This document shows, piece by piece, positions 59,341 to 64,000 of a stretch of DNA of 64,000 nucleotides. Origin of the DNA: Gnetum montanum (Eukaryota > Streptophyta > Gnetopsida > Gnetales > Gnetaceae). Position 1 is the first letter of the stretch; each line of letters opens with the position of its first letter. Under the pieces are notes generated by a model, which was not told the DNA's origin, did no database searches, and saw only the letters and a program-made list of their open reading frames with translations. The translations under genes were made by a program, and so were the position numbers. The DNA lies in the NCBI GenBank assembly GCA_015680685.1, contig MNCI01030304.1, positions 77,185 through 141,184 on the forward strand, read 5' to 3'.

Positions 59341-60346
59341 GGCTGTAATTCATTAGACGCTTTATCATAAATCTGACAAATAAGTTGACACCCATGCAAC
59401 ACCTACTACAAAAAAATGTGCATTTGTAATGGACTCAACAGTGCCAGGAAGCATTCAAGGACATAAAGCAAGGGTTGGCTAAACTGCCGATAGTTTATCC
59501 CCCACAGAGCAATAAACCCTTCTACATCTACCTTGCAACCTCTAATTCTTCCATTGCATCGATGCTTTCCCAAAAATGTAATGATGGAATCGAGATCCCC
59601 ATTTATTACTTAAGCCATGCTCTAATCACCTATGAACAATGATACAACGATGTGGAGAAATTATGCCTCTCCCTTGTCTTCTCCTTGAAGAAATGGCTAC
59701 ATTATCTCTTTTGTAATCAAGTCTACATCATTTGCAAGAATAATGTGCTTTGAGCCATCACTAACAACATTTACGAGTCGATTAGGATAGTTATATGGAA
59801 AGCAATGATTGCGGAGTTTGACCTACACTATGTTGCTCAATCCACCATAAAAGGCCAAGAAATAGTCACTTAATTGACCGTCTCGCCAACACATGATCAA
59901 GCAATGATTAACCCTGAATTCCCCGATGAGAATGTTAATACTATAGACATCGTACCTGATAACTATGAGGCAATCCTTTATTTCGATGGAGCTTAAACCT
60001 CCCAAGGAGGGAATGCTACGACCATTTTAACATATCCCTTCGAGGAAGTCTGACCCTTTGCCTATCGATTAACCTTTCCTTGCACCAATAATGTGGCAGA
60101 ATACGAAGGTCTTCTTAGAGGTCTTCTGGCAACATTGACTTCAGGGATTGCACGCCTTGTAGTTCGAGGCAATTCATACCTAGTCATTAATCAAGTCACA
60201 GAGGTTTACGCATGTATGGCTCTCCATTTGCACCATATTGTAATTTGACCAAAGATCTGCTGAAGCAATTAGTAGATGTGGATGTATGACATGTTCCTAG
60301 AAGCAAAAACACCATCGCTGATGCACTTGCTACACTAGCCCTAAAC
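59341..60346 (+). pseudogene. RNase H and second (archaeal-like) RNase H of E
   Basis: First RNase H: FYIYLATSNSSIASMLSQK, then IYYLSHALITYEQ and FDLHYVAQSTIKG to about 59870. The second starts at about 59960 with YFDGA at 59979-59993 (catalytic Asp kept), FPCTNNVAEYEGLLRGLL (Glu kept) and VVRGNSYLVINQVTEV, where GNS replaces the usual GDS. A second RNase H is the Tat-group hallmark. Stops at 59429, 59752, 59873 and 59994 break the frame. Confidence 0.82.
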
Positions 60347-61701
60347 ATGACACCTGAAATGTTCCACGCGTTGCCTAGTTCTATAAAAAATTATGCCAAA
60401 CCTATAACCGATGCTCTCAATGAAATTCATGTAGCATTTGTTAGCACAACACACGCAATAGAATGGTATGATGACATAAAAGAGTACCTTCTACAAGAAA
60501 AACCTCCACAACATTTAACAAACGCTCAAAAGGATGCAGTGCAAAAATGCTCTCGGCAATATGCATTAATAGGAGACACATTATGTTGCAAATCCTATGA
60601 AGGCATTCTGTTGATGTGCGTTAGTAGCATCAACGGTCAAATGATTGTAGAATAAGTCCACGAAGGACTTTGTGGAGGGCACATAGCACCCAAAGCAATG
60701 GCAACAAAGATTAGGTGCTTGGGCTACTACTGGCCACACATGGAGTACAATTTCTTCTCTAAGGTCAGGACATGTAACATTTTCCAAAGGCATGGTAACC
60801 TAATACATGTGTTGCCTAATGAATTGCACACAACACAAATCACATGGCCATTCGAAAGATGGGGATTATACATCATTAGACCAATAACGCCACCATCTTT
60901 CGTAGGGCATAGCTTCATTATCACTGCAACTGAATACTTCACAAAATTGGTGGAAGCTATTCCCCTTAGGAAGACCACTTCTAGGCATGTTTGCACTTTC
61001 ATACTAGAAAACATCGTGACTCATTTTGGTATTCCGATGACCATCGTTACCGACAATGGGCCATAGTTCTGCAGTGTGGATACTAAAAGCTTTTGTGAAA
61101 GCATGGGTATTAAACATGCATTATTGTCACCTTACTACCCACAGAGCAATGGTCAAGCAGAGGCTACAAAAAAATGGTCATCATGGTGCTCAAAAAGATG
61201 CTAAATCAAAGCAAGAGGTGGTGGCACGAACAATTAGTCTACGCATTGTGGGCATATAGAACAACACATCGAACACCTACAGGTAAAACTCCATATAGTC
61301 TTGTATACGAATCTGAAGCTATTTTACCTTCGGAGTTACAGGTTCCCTCGTTGTGGATAGCTCTCTCAGGCATCCTTGATGAAAGCTAAAGTAATGAATT
61401 ACACATTACTGACCTTGACTCAGTGGAAGAGGAACGTGTGCAAATGCTTGATCAAATCAAGTGGTACCAAAAAAAACAACGGCAACGACACAAACACAAT
61501 CTGCATTAGTGCCTGATTAAAGAAGTAGACCTAGTCTTTAAGGTCGTCCATGAACACCTAGATAAATTCTCAGCTAACTAGGAAGGGCCTTACTTAGTCA
61601 TCAAGGCATGCAAGAACGGAGCATTCAAACTTGTCGACATGGACAGCAACGAGTTCGCTAATCCCACAAATCACCTGTACCTGAAACAGTACTATGTATG
61701 A
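60347..61701 (+). pseudogene. Integrase of E
   Basis: The open frame 60347-60655 leads to the zinc-binding region (VHEGLCGGHIAPKAMATKIR, CNIFQRHG with a lost Cys). The core (60698-61066) reads WGLYIIRPITP, where the first catalytic Asp has become Tyr, and VTDNGP with the second Asp. The Glu in [13 protein letters not shown] at about 61160 follows. A frameshift near 61175 leads into the frame with YALWAYRTTHRTPTGKTPY. The C-terminal part (VVHEHLDKF, GAFKLVDMDSNEF) ends at TGA 61699-61701. Array 3 starts about 20 bases later. Confidence 0.85.
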
Positions 61702-61719
61702 TGAACTTGAGGTACGTAA

Positions 61720-62053
61720 TGATCCTGGCATCATGACCTAAAAATAATACCATAGAATGGTCCTGGGGCTATGACTTGAAACTGGTACCATAGAGTATCC
61801 TGGCATCATGACATTAAATTGACACCATAGAGCTCCATCCAGTATGACACTAAACTGCCACATTTGTCCACCATGATGTAAAACTAGCATGTAGAGTCCA
61901 CTAAGACTATAAATTGGTTTGCCTCTTCACAGTCCACTATGACTATAAACTAGCACTATACTGTCTGCTACAATGCTAAACTAGCATTGTCCAAAGGGTT
62001 ATGATGTGAAACTAACCTGCAACCATCTGCTAAGACTATAAACTGGTGACATC
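61720..62053 (+). repeat. 29-bp repeat array 3 of E (integrase/3' LTR junction)
   Basis: About ten diverged units of 26-37 bp are based on CTATGACTATAAACTAGCAC-like cores. The first units are longer (ACCATAGAG spacers). This is the largest of the six arrays and has the same orientation. Confidence 0.88.
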
Positions 62054-63224
62054 ATTGATGACCAAGAAATACTTGAAAAGATATGTTGCTACAATTGGTT
62101 GTACGTGATCCATAAAGACTTGCTGCATAATTTCTCTCATGGACCCTGATGAAGCTAATGCTGTTTGTGATTCTATCTACTTTGAAATTGCACATGGTGG
62201 CTCCATCTCCTTGGTCGTATTCAAGTTTACAGTGCTTAGTTAACTGAATCATTTGTGGTTTTCTTGTCTTATTGGAGTTGTGTTTGTAGGATAACATGCC
62301 TAAGGCATTCGTGCACAGATGCACTTCATCATAATGACAAGGTATCACATTCTTCCTGATGCATGTAACTGGGTTAATCAATCCATTCATAAGTACATTC
62401 CCAACTCCTGATACATTTCCTATTCCCCATCATGTTCCTCTTATCCTATTCAATTACACACCCTTGATACATTCTACTCATCCCAAAGCTCTTGATACAC
62501 TGTTGCACGCTGTGATTCTCTAAGCAATTGCAATGCAAAACATAGTACATGGTACATGATACAAATGCAAGCACATGAGCACGAGTACAGCATTGAAAGC
62601 AAGCTCTTTCAAAAAGACCTAAAAGAACAAAAAAATGAAAATGAAAAAGAAAAATAAAAGAAAAACAAAAAGAAAAAGAACAAAAGATCACAAGGCAAAA
62701 TGCACAGAAAAGGTCTTCATGATCCCATTGACATCATAGACCAGAGACCATTGGCTCTTCTCATACAAGCTCCAAGCGGGAAGGCAATTGTCTTGGAAAA
62801 ATAGTTACACTCATGTCTCAAATGATCATGTTGCACATCATCGCTTCGATTTGGCTATTTACAATGGGATCCCGTAAAAACTCTACAAGAGTCCCATTTC
62901 TCCAAAGAACGCACCTCCTATGTCTTGGTTCCGAGTTTGCTAAACACTGGCCACTAACAAGGACTAAAATTATGACTTCTTCACATGAGAGCATTCCTCT
63001 CCCACAATTCCAACAACAATTATAACCCTTAATCAACTCTTGATTCCCCTTGGTTACAACCAATTCCCTTGCATCTCGAACTGCATTTTCCCAATCCCAT
63101 GTACTTTTTGAACACAGTGCGATGATGTCTAGCCAGGGGCCAATGGACGATGCTTGGTACTTGGTTGGTCATGGTGTTTTGTACTTCTTTTTCGACGCCT
63201 TTTAGGTGGATTCCTCCAAATGTC
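62054..63224 (+). other. 3' non-coding stretch of E
   Basis: No protein similarity is visible; open frames are short and unrelated to D. A purine-rich (AAAAG/GAAAA) run lies at about 62625-62690. Confidence 0.55.
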
Positions 63225-63240
63225 AACAAAGAGGGGCCAA
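63225..63240 (+). promoter_or_regulatory. Polypurine tract of E
   Basis: AACAAAGAGGGGCCAA directly precedes the TGAAACACC of the 3' LTR and matches D's tract except for two bases. Confidence 0.85.
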
Positions 63241-64000
63241 TGAAACACCACTAATTTCAGCCTAACACTTCAAAACAAGAACAACCCAGAGCCTTTTGAA
63301 CTTTCGGGAGGCAAAAATTTGACTAAGGCATGGAACTCATGCTGAGCTTGTCAAGCCAAGCTTGCTCACGTTGGGCTTGTCAAGCTAGGCTTGCCCTCAG
63401 CGTGAGCAACTCCAATGACTTCAAGATCAAGTCAAAAATGGTTCAATCTAAGGATGCATGTCACCCTCAAGGACCACTATTTTTCACTTCAAGTTTCAAC
63501 ATTTGGGAGTTCAGATTTTGGGCTAGATTGCACAAATTTTTCCAGGTCACACTGAGGTCATGTTGGTAGCGTGAGTACAGTGTGAGCGCTGATCACGCCC
63601 AGTGTGAACAAACTCCAAGAGCCTTAAAATCGAGTCAAAATGGTCTGACTTCCAAGGTGCAAGTCATCCTTAATGTCCATTGATGACTACTTCAAGTCCC
63701 AACCTCAAGAATTCTAGAATTCAGGTCCAAAATCACAAAGATTTTTTTACTTACGCTTAGGTCATGCTGGGGTCATTCTTAGCTCACGTTGGCAGCGTGA
63801 GTTCAGCATGAGCTACCAAAATTGGCTTAAATCAAGGCACACCCAAGATCATTTTTCAACATGTAGATCACTCTTAGGGTCAACCATAGTCATACAATCA
63901 TTACACTTAAAGAACAGGCTTCAAAGTGAAAAAATTGGTGTGAAATGTATCATTTTCATCTTACTCATGCCCAGGTCACGCTAAGGTCATGCCCAGGTCA
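63241..64000 (+). repeat. 3' LTR of E, first 760 bases
   Basis: It matches 42676-43247 and then 46387-46560, by eye more closely than D's two LTRs match each other. Its unbroken passage across GGCACACCCAAG near 63838 gives the empty site for G. Confidence 0.88.

Larger units (their letters stand above)
42676..64000 (+). mobile_element. Element E: Tat-type element with antisense cassette, 3' LTR cut by window
   Basis: The plan is that of D: LTR (with G inside), primer site 47514-47532, gag, protease, 29-bp array, antisense gene, array, RT, two RNase H, integrase, array, polypurine tract, 3' LTR from 63241. The internal region is about 15.7 kb. The left flank is CTCAA (42671-42675); the right flank is beyond the window. 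It is less decayed than D and F: longer frames and an intact YIDD. Confidence 0.88.

Noticed and set aside
1-64000. tRNA, rRNA and snoRNA genes
   Set aside because: No cloverleaf-type or rRNA sequence was recognised; tRNA-like matches are only the retrotransposon primer sites.

Overview
The window is repeat-rich plant nuclear DNA; I found no intact host gene. The evidence is plant-type Ty3/gypsy and Ty1/copia retrotransposons (Athila-like and Tat-like, the latter with a second RNase H), primer sites matching plant tRNAs, and fragments of two host genes, SECRET AGENT-type O-GlcNAc transferase and RNA polymerase III subunit RPC9. Every element is decayed by stop codons and frameshifts. Many changes look like C-to-T or G-to-A, as expected for long-methylated DNA. 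I cannot name the species.

Layout. (A) 1-9081: an Athila-like element on +, with its 5' LTR cut by the window edge, a tRNA-Asp-type primer site, gag, protease, RT/RNase H, integrase and an 842-bp 3' LTR. 9082-9375 is part of an older related LTR. (B) 9.4-11.84 kb: a 5'-end-containing piece of a Ty1/copia element on minus. (F) an old, very AT-rich Tat-type element on +, seen as 11.85-14.36 kb and 36.27-42.68 kb. It is split by (D) 14358-36273, a nearly 22-kb Tat-type element with both LTRs. (E) 42676 to beyond 64000: a second large Tat-type element that landed downstream of F's integrase. (G) 43253-46386: a 3.1-kb TG...CA insertion with a perfect 5-bp target duplication inside the 5' LTR of E, carrying fragments of RPC9 and SEC.

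The striking feature is the shared plan of D, E and, more faintly, F. gag and protease read on +. Then comes an antisense cassette of about 5 kb. RT, RNase H, a second RNase H and integrase follow on + again. In D and E the cassette is a multi-exon gene on minus, with GT/AG boundaries that correspond between the two copies. It encodes an FCP1/NIF-like (HAD-type phosphatase-like) region, then a plant-mobile-domain-like region, then an acidic and coiled-coil tail. Both copies carry Glu where the phosphatase nucleophile Asp should be. A repeat of about 29 bp (core ATGRCCTTAAACTAGCA) lies at all three module junctions of both elements: protease/cassette, cassette/RT and integrase/3' LTR. I propose this bracketed antisense cassette as the candidate undescribed system.

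Smaller structures also recur. Each large element has a short palindromic motif in its LTR that is related to minisatellites in its own interior. D additionally carries about 3 kb of degenerate hairpin-bearing repeats between the cassette and RT. All functions are inferred by reading translations; no database search was possible.
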